Below are positions 8,838 to 17,600 of a stretch of DNA of 24,173 nucleotides, piece by piece. Location of the stretch: positions 1 through 24,173 of the forward strand of contig CAAGEG010000123.1 of the NCBI GenBank assembly GCA_900768785.1, given 5' to 3'. The position numbers and the translations under genes are program-made. Every line of letters begins with the position of its first letter. Position 1 is the first letter of the stretch. This DNA is from an uncultured Prevotella sp. (GTDB taxonomy: Bacteria > Bacteroidota > Bacteroidia > Bacteroidales > Bacteroidaceae). Under the pieces are notes generated by a model, which worked only from the letters and a program-made list of their open reading frames with translations, was not told the origin of the DNA and did no database searches.

Positions 8838-10577
8838 TTAAAATAGCTTGGTCTTACCTGCCAACGTGTCATGATTGTTCTGCATATTAGTCCAATCTAC
8901 TTTTACTTTTGTGTCTATACCATTAATAAACTTCTCAATATTGGTATATCCATCACCATTGCAGTCACCATTAGCGTCTGATGGGTCATTAGGATTTAAC
9001 CCATTAGCAATCTCCCATTCATCAGGCATGCCATCGCCATCCGTATCTATATAAGGTGTGCCTTTGTATTCGGGATAGCCACCCATTTGTGCTATGTCGG
9101 TAATAATACCGTCTTTATAAGAGTCGTTTGAAAGTCTGCGATATTTGAAAGAACCATCTTCTTTCATAGAAGCCTCTTTCATGCCCCATGTGTCTCCGTA
9201 AGGATTTTCTTTCGGCAACTTCTTCACATAGTATGCCTTGCCTGTTCTTACCTCTTCAACAATACGTTGGTCAACGATATCTCTTGTAGGAAGCATGGCT
9301 CCGACATTATCAAGCACTCTGTCAAAAGTCTGTTCTGAAGGAATGATTGTCATATATGGCATCTCAAAAGGTTCATTTGAACGCATAAGAGCCAACTCAT
9401 CTTCGCCAAGATCTCCGTCTTTATCGGCTGTTTGAATACCGCCTGCCCAGTTGTCTTTGGTTATTTCGGGATAGCCTTCCATGATGTTTCCTGTAGCATA
9501 AACACGACCAAACTGTTTGTAAGGGAAGAGTTTGTTGCTGCGGCTTTCGGCTTTTACTATGCGCCAACCCACATTACTCTGTTTCGGAGTGAGAGGTCCG
9601 GGCTTGTAATAGTTATTGATAAAGTTGCTCATAGTAGAGAACTCTCCGCCGTCTGCCGTACGATGCACCCAGTTATAAATAATATTGTTTACAAAATTGA
9701 ATACACCTCCCCAACCTATTGAAGGGTTACGTCCTGTGTTATCAGCCCAAAGGTTGCGCATAAAGGTTGAGTTCTCACCTCCGATAGTGCTACCAAACGC
9801 ATGGTTATAAGTGTCAAGAGCTTTAGCGGATATGGTGTTTTGTATTGTTACATTCACGGTTGGCACCTTGCGTTTAGGCTTTCCGTCACCCATATCAAAC
9901 ATATGGCGATAGAAAGAAATGTTTTCATCCAATCCCCATTCACATGAACAATGGTCTATCATGATGTTGCCTATCGGGTTCCCACCAAAGGAATCCTCTC
10001 TGTTCCATACATGTGTGTTACCTCTGCGGAAGCGCATGTGGCGTACAATAACATCATGTGTATCTACTTGGAATGACTCTCCAGCTATGCAAACACCATC
10101 TCCGGGAGCTGTTTGTCCGGCAATAGTGACATAAGGAGCACGCAAAATGACAGGCGTTTTAAGGTTTATAATACCTGAAACATTAAACACAATGATGCGT
10201 GCACCACCTTGTTCACATGCCCAACGAAAAGAACCGGGACCATCATCATTAAGGTTTGTAACAACAAGCACCTTACCTCCACGACCTCCGGCTGTGTACA
10301 TACCACCACCTTCTGCACCGGGAAATGCCGGTATCTTGGCTTGTTTGAGGTCATAAGGACGTGATGCCCATGGCACATATGGACGACCTTCCATAGCTTC
10401 TTTCTTAACTATAGGGAATGCTACTGCCCAAGCTGAATCTGAATGAGTGGTCCATTCCTTGTTTTGTGCTGCATATTTGGCCTTTGCCTCATCGGTAATT
10501 TGAGGATATTGAGCCATTGCTGTCAATGAAGAAAGACTCATGACAGTAGCCGTAACAATTAAGATTTTTTTGTTCAT
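8838..10577 (-). CDS. Secreted pectate lyase, polysaccharide lyase family 1 type
   Basis: The product is 579 residues with a clear signal peptide (1-22, ending AMA before QYPQ). Residues about 80-430 form a right-handed beta-helix. They contain PAFPGAEGGG at the start, GPGSFRWAC, VTIAGQTAPGDGV, and the helix core IMIDHCSCEWGLDENISFY (about 205-222), with further N-rich turns (NNIIYNW, NFINNYYKPG). This pattern is that of family 1 pectate lyases from Bacteroidota, which cleave polygalacturonate by beta-elimination using calcium. Near the C-terminus, DTDGDGMPDEWE (about 511-522) and DANGDCNGDGYTN (about 533-545) are calcium-binding EF-hand/dockerin-like loops. No type 9 secretion tail is seen. 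The length is normal for the family. Located between a pectin-linked regulator and the peroxide genes, it likely supplies unsaturated oligogalacturonides. The exact subfamily and substrate (polygalacturonate or a methylated form) are not resolved. Confidence 0.9.
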   Translation of the reverse strand: MNKKILIVTATVMSLSSLTAMAQYPQITDEAKAKYAAQNKEWTTHSDSAWAVAFPIVKKEAMEGRPYVPWASRPYDLKQAKIPAFPGAEGGGMYTAGGRGGKVLVVTNLNDDGPGSFRWACEQGGARIIVFNVSGIINLKTPVILRAPYVTIAGQTAPGDGVCIAGESFQVDTHDVIVRHMRFRRGNTHVWNREDSFGGNPIGNIMIDHCSCEWGLDENISFYRHMFDMGDGKPKRKVPTVNVTIQNTISAKALDTYNHAFGSTIGGENSTFMRNLWADNTGRNPSIGWGGVFNFVNNIIYNWVHRTADGGEFSTMSNFINNYYKPGPLTPKQSNVGWRIVKAESRSNKLFPYKQFGRVYATGNIMEGYPEITKDNWAGGIQTADKDGDLGEDELALMRSNEPFEMPYMTIIPSEQTFDRVLDNVGAMLPTRDIVDQRIVEEVRTGKAYYVKKLPKENPYGDTWGMKEASMKEDGSFKYRRLSNDSYKDGIITDIAQMGGYPEYKGTPYIDTDGDGMPDEWEIANGLNPNDPSDANGDCNGDGYTNIEKFINGIDTKVKVDWTNMQNNHDTLAGKTKLF

Positions 10578-10939
10578 AGTGTTATTTTATTGAGTTTTAG
10601 AATTTATTCTTATGTATTTTATTTAAGGTCTTTACAGATAATATATTTTTGATTTACATGCTTGCTTGGAAGTATTATTTTTCTTAAATAAGACTATTTC
10701 ATTAGTTTTTTGTAACTAAAAGGGGAAGGTTATATTACGGTTAAATAGAGTTAAAAGCTACAAGCAGCTTTACCTTCTGCAGTCATAGTAATACAAAACA
10801 TATATCTAATAAGACGTGAAGAAGATGAATTAGTTTAAACTTAATCGTGTTTTACATGTAAAAGAAATGTCCGCCCCCTACACAAAAGGCAGAGAACGGA
10901 CTGAGACATAAAACTTCAAATTTAGCAAAATGCTATATG
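10578..10939. other. Intergenic region upstream of the pectate lyase gene
   Basis: Noncoding, AT-rich. It holds a perfect 14-bp palindrome TTTTACATGTAAAA (10850-10863), the 10-bp palindrome AGTTTAAACT (10832-10841), and a weak terminator for the reverse rubrerythrin gene. I see no TAnnTTTG box just upstream of the lyase start, so its promoter may depend on an activator. Confidence 0.5.
10869..10901 (-). terminator. Weak terminator after the reverse rubrerythrin gene
   Basis: The stem GTCCG (10869-10873) with CGGAC (10897-10901) has additional possible GCC/GGC pairing inside. On the minus strand it is followed by ATTTCTTTT. It starts 38 bases past the stop. The stem is short and the T run interrupted, so this is tentative. 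Confidence 0.4.
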
Positions 10940-11497
10940 TTATTTCTCAAAATAGCGTTTGTAAAGTCCCATGAAGCCTGCACAATGGCGTGCTTCATCT
11001 TTTGCCATTTCGTGAACTGTATCATGAACAGCGTCCATGCCTGCTGCTTTAGCGTTACGAGCAATACGGAATTTGTCTTCACATGCACCACGCTCTGCTG
11101 CAATACGTGCTTCAAGGTTGCTCTTGGTGTCTTTAAGAACATCACCTAAGAGCTCTGCAAATTTAGCTGCGTGCTCGGCTTCTTCAAATGCATAACGTTT
11201 ATAAGCCTCAGCTATTTCAGGATAACCTTCACGATCAGCTTGGCGACTCATAGCAAGATACATTCCAACCTCTCCGCACTCTCCATTAAAGTGAGTGTTA
11301 AGGTCTTTTATCATCTCTTCGTTTGCATTTTCATCACGTGCAGCACCAAGTTTGTGAACGGTTGCAAAGTCGGTAGATGTATCTTCTGTCATCTCTTTAA
11401 ACTTAGCTGCAGGAGCTTTACATACCGGACATTGTTCAGGTGCCTCTGTCCCTTCATGAACATAACCACATACTGTACAGATAAATTTCTTTTTCAT
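10940..11497 (-). CDS. Reverse rubrerythrin (N-terminal rubredoxin domain plus diiron domain)
   Basis: The product is 185 residues. The N-terminus is a rubredoxin-like FeS4 site: CTVCGY (Cys7, Cys10) and CPVC (Cys23, Cys26). Residues about 55-180 form a ferritin-like four-helix bundle with carboxylate/histidine diiron ligands in FEEAEHA (Glu105, Glu108, His109) and KDEARH (Glu168, His171). The domain order is the reverse of classical rubrerythrin, as in the reverse rubrerythrins of clostridia and in proteins annotated as NADH peroxidase. The family reduces hydrogen peroxide (and in some cases oxygen) to water in the cytoplasm, with electrons passed from NAD(P)H through a reductase and rubredoxin. 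It has no signal peptide. It sits beside oxyR and the classical rubrerythrin gene, which fits peroxide defence. Its own promoter is unclear. Confidence 0.93.
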   Translation of the reverse strand: MKKKFICTVCGYVHEGTEAPEQCPVCKAPAAKFKEMTEDTSTDFATVHKLGAARDENANEEMIKDLNTHFNGECGEVGMYLAMSRQADREGYPEIAEAYKRYAFEEAEHAAKFAELLGDVLKDTKSNLEARIAAERGACEDKFRIARNAKAAGMDAVHDTVHEMAKDEARHCAGFMGLYKRYFEK

Positions 11498-11871
11498 AGT
11501 TTTTTTAATTTATATACACATTAATAAAAATAATATTTATATATTCTAATCTATTACCATTGTTAGATGGTATTTGCAAAGATTGTGCATGCTAATGCAA
11601 AAAGAATTATTCTTTTTTGCTGATGCAATTTATATAATATAAAAAATCGTTTAAGCGAAAGTAGCATCAATTTTGTTTGAGCTATGTTGGGCTATATAAT
11701 TTTCTACAAAGATAAACAAAAACCATTGAAGATGCACAATAAACAAGAACTTTTCTTTTGAAAAAAACTTAAATTATTATACTATTTATCTTTAGAGTTA
11801 TCAATACTTGTTTTTTGAGAATGATATTATTTGTATTATTGCTTATGTGATACTTGTTTATAAAAATCATA
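11498..11871. other. Intergenic region between reverse rubrerythrin and oxyR genes
   Basis: Noncoding and very AT-rich. It contains a near-perfect dyad at 11597-11620 (core AAAGAAT-T-ATTCTTT), a second dyad TACCAT-N6-ATGGTA at 11555-11572, and a possible -7 box (minus strand TATCTTTG) at 11707-11714 that would give a leader of about 200 bases. No clear terminator for oxyR is visible. A short direct repeat ATACTTGTTT occurs near 11803 and 11851. Confidence 0.5.
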
Positions 11872-12798
11872 TTAAATTCTTTGTTCTGTGTTATTTAGTT
11901 TCAGCATACGAGGAGGAACTGATTTTACAACAGCATCAGTAAGAGCTTGAAGCACAGAGTGACGCAAAAAACTACGATTAGTCATAAACACAATCTCTCT
12001 TGTTGGGATAGGCAAAGCAAAAGGTCGTACAAGTTGTTTTTGGCTTTCTGATAGTTGTTCAAGTGCGAGTTCGGGTATGAAAGTCATGCCTAATCCACTT
12101 TCCACCATGCGCATAAAGGTCTCTATACTACCCAAAGAATAGGTCTCTTTACTTGCTTTTGCCGATTTTAAATTACAGAAGCGAATTAGTTGGTCACGAA
12201 AACAATGCCCCTCATCAAGCAGCCATAAGAACTCAGCATCAAGGTCTGAAAGTTTGATGTTCTTATGATTAAACAATCTGTCATTACGAGATACATAGGC
12301 TAAAAATTGTTCATAAAAGAGCGTATGCAACTGGTATTCATTCATATCATCAAGTTTCACGATGATAGCTGCGTCTATTGTACCTTTGGCAAGCGCCTTT
12401 TTTATATCTTCGGTTTTCATCTCTATGACTCTAAGGTCAAGGTCCGGATGTTTTGAAACAAAATGAGGAAAGAAGCGGGGTAGAAGATAAGGAGCGATTG
12501 TCGGTAATACTCCAAGTTTGAAAATACCTGAAAGAGAATGTTTTTCTTCGGCTACAATATCTTCAATCTTGTGTGCTCTTGATAACACTTTCCATGCTTG
12601 TTCAACAACAAGACGCCCAACTTGAGTAGGGATGACTTGCTGCGATGAACGGTTAAAGAGTTTTACAGATAGCTCGTTTTCAAGTTTTTGTATCATAGCG
12701 CTAAGAGTAGGTTGTGTTACTCCGCACTCTTCTGCCGCTTTCCCAAAGTGTCTGTAGCGATAAACGGCAACAATATATTCCAGTTGTTGTAATGTCAT
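11872..12798 (-). CDS. oxyR: Peroxide-sensing LysR-family regulator OxyR
   Basis: The product is 308 residues, normal for the family. Residues 1-60 are the LysR winged helix-turn-helix (LQQLEYIVAVYRYRHFGKAA, then VTQPTLSAMIQKLE). Residues about 90-295 are the periplasmic-binding-fold regulatory domain. The key segment DEGHCFRDQLIRFC places Cys199 and Cys208 exactly where E. coli OxyR has its redox pair, which forms a disulfide on peroxide exposure. I therefore call it OxyR rather than a generic LysR regulator. It is divergent from the rubrerythrin gene, and an ATAG-N7-CTAT dyad overlaps its own start codon, suggesting autoregulation. In Bacteroidota, OxyR activates peroxide-defence genes, and the flanking rubrerythrin genes are the obvious candidate targets here. 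Confidence 0.95.
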   Translation of the reverse strand: MTLQQLEYIVAVYRYRHFGKAAEECGVTQPTLSAMIQKLENELSVKLFNRSSQQVIPTQVGRLVVEQAWKVLSRAHKIEDIVAEEKHSLSGIFKLGVLPTIAPYLLPRFFPHFVSKHPDLDLRVIEMKTEDIKKALAKGTIDAAIIVKLDDMNEYQLHTLFYEQFLAYVSRNDRLFNHKNIKLSDLDAEFLWLLDEGHCFRDQLIRFCNLKSAKASKETYSLGSIETFMRMVESGLGMTFIPELALEQLSESQKQLVRPFALPIPTREIVFMTNRSFLRHSVLQALTDAVVKSVPPRMLKLNNTEQRI

Positions 12799-12811
12799 AG
12801 TTGCTAACTAT
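12797..12811. promoter_or_regulatory. Putative OxyR half-site dyad at the oxyR start
   Basis: ATAG (12797-12800), seven bases, CTAT (12808-12811) matches the first half of the OxyR operator ATAG-N7-CTAT-N7-ATAG-N7-CTAT. The next element, at the correct spacing (12819-12822), is AAAG, three of four matches; the fourth is poor. It overlaps the oxyR start codon and leader and would fit autorepression. Confidence 0.5.
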
Positions 12812-12828
12812 AATATTAAAAGTGTATG

Positions 12829-12836
12829 CAAATATA
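12829..12836 (-). promoter_or_regulatory. Putative -7 box of oxyR
   Basis: The minus strand reads TATATTTG, a full match to TAnnTTTG. No TTTG stands at -33. The implied leader is about 24 bases. The putative OxyR dyad lies between this box and the start codon. Confidence 0.55.
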
Positions 12837-12979
12837 ATGAAAAAATCGGTTAAGGAGATATGCTCTGCGAGTATTATTTTTTTGATGAAAGAATATTCTT
12901 TCCCTACATTCCTTGACGAGTATTGTAATGAAGATGTTGTGTTTAGGAAGCGTCCATAAGATATCTGATATCAGGGATT

Positions 12980-13016
12980 ATAGATATTTTCTATTGATTT
13001 ATTAATTATTTAGTTT
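12980..13016. promoter_or_regulatory. Putative OxyR operator upstream of the rubrerythrin gene
   Basis: ATAG (12980-12983), seven bases, CTAT (12991-12994) is a perfect half operator. The second half, in register, is degenerate (TTAA at 13002-13005 and GTTT at 13013-13016, two of four matches each). The site lies directly upstream of, and touches, the -33 box of the rubrerythrin promoter, the usual activating position for OxyR. Confidence 0.6.
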
Positions 13017-13046
13017 GCAATAATAAACTTTTTGTTTGTATATTTG
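13014..13046 (+). promoter_or_regulatory. Rubrerythrin promoter (-33/-7, Bacteroidota type)
   Basis: TTTG at 13014-13017 and TATATTTG at 13039-13046 are separated by 21 bases, close to the Bacteroidota primary sigma consensus TTTG-N19-21-TAnnTTTG. Transcription would start near 13053, leaving a leader of about 108 bases. Confidence 0.75.
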
Positions 13047-13160
13047 CAATACAAAAATCTCAAAACATGTGTAATGGCTATGGTTTAAATGCTATAACAT
13101 CTGATGATATTTGGCTACGTGGAGACTAAAATACATTATTAACTATAAAATAAAATTATT

Positions 13161-13703
13161 ATGAAAGATTTGAAAGGAACAAAGACAGAAAAAAACCTCA
13201 TGGAGGCTTTTTCCGGTGAGTCACAAGCTCGTAACAAATACACTTATTTTGCTTCAAAAGCAAAGAAAGACGGTTTTGAACAAATAGCTGCTTTGTTTGA
13301 AGAAACGGCAAACAACGAGAAAGAGCATGCTAAGATTTGGTTCAAATATCTTGAAGGCGGAGAGTTGCAAGGCACTATTGCTAACCTTAAAGCAGCTGCT
13401 GAGGGTGAGAATTATGAGTGGACAGACATGTATGACCGTATGGCTAAAGAGGCTGATGAAGAAGGTTTTACAGAAATTGCTGCTAAAATGCGTGCTGTGG
13501 GTGCAATAGAAAAGCATCATGAAGAGCGTTATCGCAAACTTCTAAAGAATATTGAGGATGCAGTAGTATTCTCTCGTGAGGGAGACCAAATATGGATTTG
13601 CCGCAACTGCGGACATATTGTAGTGGGTAAAAATGCACCTAAATTATGTCCAGTTTGCAATCACCCACAAAGCTTCTTTGAAATTAAAGCCGAGAACTTC
13701 TAA
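13161..13703 (+). CDS. rbr: Rubrerythrin (diiron peroxidase)
   Basis: The product is 180 residues, with classical domain order. Residues 1-135 are the ferritin-like bundle, with diiron ligands recognisable at Glu20 (GESQARNKY), Glu53/His56 (NEKEH), Glu97 (AKEADEEG) and Glu117/His120 (IEKHHEERY). Residues about 143-177 are a C-terminal rubredoxin domain with CRNC (Cys147, Cys150) and CPVC (Cys163, Cys166). Rubrerythrin is a cytoplasmic peroxidase of anaerobes and microaerophiles: it reduces hydrogen peroxide to water with electrons relayed through the rubredoxin centre from NADH-dependent donors. A flavin reductase-rubredoxin fusion that could be such a donor follows 142 bp downstream on the same strand. 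The gene has its own strong promoter with an OxyR-like dyad. Confidence 0.96.
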   Translation: MKDLKGTKTEKNLMEAFSGESQARNKYTYFASKAKKDGFEQIAALFEETANNEKEHAKIWFKYLEGGELQGTIANLKAAAEGENYEWTDMYDRMAKEADEEGFTEIAAKMRAVGAIEKHHEERYRKLLKNIEDAVVFSREGDQIWICRNCGHIVVGKNAPKLCPVCNHPQSFFEIKAENF

Positions 13704-13728
13704 TTTTAGTTAGAAACACATATATTAA

Positions 13729-13781
13729 TAGAGACACAGAGATATCAAGATTTAATACTCTTGTTCATGTGTCTCTATTTG
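13729..13781 (+). terminator. Terminator after the rubrerythrin gene
   Basis: A 10-bp perfect stem, TAGAGACACA (13729-13738) with TGTGTCTCTA (13768-13777), and an inner stem CAAGA (13746-13750) with TCTTG (13759-13763) are followed by TTTG. The T run is short, so readthrough into the next gene is possible. Confidence 0.6.
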
Positions 13782-13845
13782 TTTAATTATGGATTTAAAC
13801 CAATTATAATCATTTTCACATATACCTTAATCATCTTTAATTTCT

Positions 13846-14487
13846 ATGGATATAACGGTTTTATTCAAATTGTCTTATGGTCTTTATGTTGTCGGGGCTA
13901 TGGATGAGGCTCGCCCTGTGGGTTGTATTATTAACACATGTTTTCAAGTGACAAGCCAAAATCCCATACTTGCCATATCTCTAAACAAGAACAACTATAC
14001 TCTTTCAGCTATTAAAAAGAGTAAACGCTTTTCACTTTCAATTATCGCAGAAGATACCGACTCTTCAATAATAGGCAGATTTGGCTTTTGTACGAGTAAA
14101 GATAACGACAAATATGCCGACTTTGGCTATGATGTTGTCGAAGGTGCGCCTATCGTGAAGGGGCATTTTGCAGGGCGACTTATACTTGATGCCATTAATT
14201 TTGTTGATAATGAAACTCATGAAGTTGTGTTGGCACGACTTGTAGATACGATTGCTGATACAGGCAAATCTATGACTTATGACTATTATCATAGAGTAAT
14301 AAAGGGTAAGGCTCCCAAGAATGCTCCTACTTATGTTGAAGAGAAAGTTGAGGAAACAGCTAATGTAGATGTCGTAAAAGATAAATATCGTTGTGTCTTA
14401 TGTGGTCATATTGTAGAGCATGAAGGACCTTTACCGGAAGGATATACTTGCCCTTTGTGTGGCGCAACCGATTTTATTAAGGAATAA
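13846..14487 (+). CDS. Flavin reductase-rubredoxin fusion (high-molecular-weight rubredoxin type)
   Basis: The product is 213 residues. Residues about 5-155 are a flavin-reductase-like FMN-binding split barrel (LSYGLYVVGA, NPILAISLNKNNYT, RFSLSIIAEDTD). Residues 178-213 are a rubredoxin domain with YRCVLCG (Cys183, Cys186) and YTCPLCG (Cys202, Cys205). The same architecture is known from Moorella high-molecular-weight rubredoxin, an NADH-dependent electron donor to a flavodiiron protein. Here, lying just after rubrerythrin, it plausibly passes NADH electrons to one or both rubrerythrins, which is an inference from position. It has no signal peptide. I see no convincing promoter in the 142-bp gap, so it may be reached by readthrough. 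It converges on the large hybrid two-component gene. Confidence 0.92.
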   Translation: MDITVLFKLSYGLYVVGAMDEARPVGCIINTCFQVTSQNPILAISLNKNNYTLSAIKKSKRFSLSIIAEDTDSSIIGRFGFCTSKDNDKYADFGYDVVEGAPIVKGHFAGRLILDAINFVDNETHEVVLARLVDTIADTGKSMTYDYYHRVIKGKAPKNAPTYVEEKVEETANVDVVKDKYRCVLCGHIVEHEGPLPEGYTCPLCGATDFIKE

Positions 14488-14602
14488 GTATCAACGAATA
14501 AAATTACAAGAAAGAACAAGGTTTCTATTGTAATAGAAAAATAATCAATTTGGGCTAAATATTGACGAATAGATTAAATATATACAACATTAAATCATGG
14601 AA

Positions 14603-14638
14603 ACAAGAACAGAGAATCATTCTCCGTTCTTGTTTTTT
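14603..14638. terminator. Terminator shared by convergent genes
   Basis: ACAAGAAC (14603-14610) pairs with GTTCTTGT (14626-14633) and GAGAA (14612-14616) with TTCTC (14620-14624), with one mismatch between the two segments. The loop is the three bases 14617-14619. Six T's follow on the plus strand (14633-14638), a clear terminator for the flavin reductase-rubredoxin gene. On the minus strand the T run is weaker (GTTTCC). The loop is the TGA stop codon of the minus-strand regulator. Confidence 0.85.
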
Positions 14639-17600
14639 CTATATTCTTTTGGTGTCATACCATATTTTTTCCTAAAGCATTTACCAAAGTATCCTGCATC
14701 TCTAAAGCCAACCGAGTAAGCTATTTCCGCTATGTTTCCATCTGTGTTTTCTATAAGACGAGTTGCTTTTGTAAGTCTTATTTCTCTAACAAGGTCAACA
14801 GGTGCAAAGCCTGTGAGGCTCTTTAACTTCTTAAAAAACGCAGAACGGCTGAGTCCTATGGTCCCTGCTATAGTATCAATATTGAAGTCGTTGGTGTTGA
14901 GATTATCTTCTATTATTTTGTGTATTTTGTGAACAAACTCTATGTCTTTTTGAACAAGATGTCGCTGATAGCTGTCATCGTTGTCATTTGCTACATCTAC
15001 AGCACTTTGAACAACCATCTTGCGTTGGAATATACGTTGTTCTTCTAATAGTTGGTCTATGCGTGCTACAAGGTAACTACGGTTGAAAGGTTTTGTAATA
15101 AAGGCATTTGCTCCTCCTTTTATAGCTTCCATTTTGTCTTCATCGGTATTCTTTGCTGTTAGAACAATTACCGGGATATGGCTTATTGAGAAGTCTTGCC
15201 TTACACTATGTAGTAATTCAAGTCCATTCATACCGGGCATCATAAGATCTGTGATGATAATATCGGGATGATATCTATAGGTTTTTTCCAAGCCTTCACC
15301 TCCTTCGTGTGCCGTATAAACGTTAAATCTATCTTTGAGTTGTATTTGCAACATGCGACACATATCCAAATTATCTTCAATAAGTAGTATAACAGGTCTG
15401 TCAGGATTGTCTGTATTAATATCTTCTGCAACTGTTTGTTTATCAAAGTTTTCATCATTTACCGTGTCTGTATTTGTTTGTGCGGTACTATCATCAATTA
15501 AAACTTCAATTTCATCTGTACTGAAATGGTTTTTATCTACAGGGAATTGAACTATAAAAGCAACTCCTTTTCCATCTGAATTATTTTCTGCCCATATTTT
15601 GCCATGATGCATAGTGACATATTCTTTTGATAGTGAAAGTCCTATGCCTGTGCCTGCTATTTTATCATCACCTTTGATTTTGTTGTCGGCTTGATAAAAA
15701 CGTTCAAAAATATGGTCAAGTTGTGATGTTGGAATAGCAGCTCCGTTGTCTTCAACTCTTATTGTGCAAATGCCGTTGTCGTGATTGTTATTAATGGCTA
15801 TACATATAGTACCTCCTTCTGCTGTGTATTTGAAAGCGTTACTAATAAGATTGTTGAGCACTATTCCTATTTTTTCTGCATCTACCCATGCCATAATATG
15901 CTCGTCGGGACATTCAAAAGAGAATGAAATGTCTTTTTCTTCTGCCAATATACGGAAGTCTCTCATGAGCATAGTAATCATTTCGTTGATGTCAATAAAT
16001 GATACATGCAGTTTCATTTTCCCGTTTTGTATCTTTCTAAAATCAAGTATTTGATTTACAAGCATTAGCATTTTTCTTGCATTACGCTCTATTAAGTTGA
16101 GATATTCCATACCTATGGCAGATAGATGTTCTGTCGCCTTTATCTCTGTAATAGGTCCGTTGATGAGTGAAAGTGGTGTTCTAAGTTCATGAGAGACATT
16201 TGTGAAAAACCTAATTTTTAGTTCTGCAAGTCGGTCATTTATATATACTTCGTTTCTCATCTTAATCATATAAGCAACAAGTCGGAAAGCTCCATAAAGC
16301 AACAATAGAGTTAAGATTGTGTATATGGTGTATGCCCACCAAGTAGCCCACCATGGGGGTAATACGACTATTGAAAGTATTCGTTCCGAAGAGGTGTTGT
16401 CGTCAACTTTAACTCTGAATTTATAGTGTCCTGGAGGGATATTGGCATAAGAGGCTTTGCGACTCTCTCCTGTGTGCCATTGGTCTTCATATCCTTCCAA
16501 GATGTATTTGAATGGAATGGGGTTGTTGTCTTCAAAGTGTGGAGTTGTAAATTCTATTATAAATGTAGAGAGACTATGAGGTAGTTTAATCTCTTCTGCA
16601 TATTTGAGTGAGCCTTCATATATTGGCGGGTCATAATCCCAAAGGCTCCTATTAGCAACAGTAATATCTGTTATGTATGTGGTGTATTTCTTTTTTGCAT
16701 TGTTTTTTACGGTTTTAGGATTAAACATCAGTAGACCTTCTCTACAGCCTACAAGTATTTTCCCATTTTTTAAGGTTATGGATGTGTTGTCTTCAATAAT
16801 GGCATTCGGGAAGCCCGCAAATTTGTCGTAATGTCTTAGGTAGTTGTCTCCATGTTTTAAACTTGCTATACCTGTTTCTGTACATACCCATAAGCATTGG
16901 TCATGGTCTTCAATAATAGATGTTATCACATCTCCGAGTTGCCATTCGTTGAGGTTGAAAGATGTTAGTCTTGGCAGGCGTTTTTTGTCATTATATTCGT
17001 CAAGTCGGTTTAATCCGTTGCCAAAGATGCCAAACCATATAGTGCCTGATTGGTCTTTGTACATGGTATAAATGTCGTTCTCAATAACACTTGCTCCCAC
17101 TCTTTCTCTGTAAGTCTCAAAGTTGATGTTTTCAACTGTTTTGAAATTACCGTCAAAAGACATCAGCCCGTCAGTTGTTGCTACCCAAAGTCTGCCTTTA
17201 TTGTCTTCTGTTATAGAACGTACATCAGTATATAGCTCATAGTGGGGATAGTTTTTAAACCCATTCCGTTTGTTTCTGAATATCGTTTTGCCATTTGTTT
17301 CTTCCAAGAGGTTCAAGCCTCCGTAAAAGGTACATACCCAAATCCTGTTTCGGGAGTCTTGAAATGTGTAATAAACTCTGTTGGAACTTATAGATGTTTT
17401 ATTTGTTTTTGAGTTGAAAAAGCGTGTTATTTTATAGCCTTTTGGTGAAAGAGCATCGGGAGTGGCTTTTATCAGTCCCGCTCCTTTGGTTGAAAACCAT
17501 AGATTGCCTTTGTTGTCTTCCATTATATGATAGACAACTCCTATCTCTGCCTTGCTGAATTTTTGTTTTATTGTGCGGTTTTTGATGTCATAGCAACATA

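Larger units (their letters stand above)
12799..13160. other. Divergent regulatory region between oxyR and the rubrerythrin gene
   Basis: Noncoding. Besides the promoters and OxyR-like dyads listed separately, it holds a perfect 16-bp palindrome GAAAGAATATTCTTTC (12887-12902) and the 10-bp palindrome CTGATATCAG (12965-12974). From about 13053 to 13160 it is the probable untranslated leader of the rubrerythrin mRNA, in which I see no obvious riboswitch or hairpin. Confidence 0.6.

Noticed and set aside
11171..11524. Plus-strand frame of 117 codons
   Set aside because: Antisense shadow of the reverse rubrerythrin gene, with Cys/Phe-rich composition typical of complement frames.
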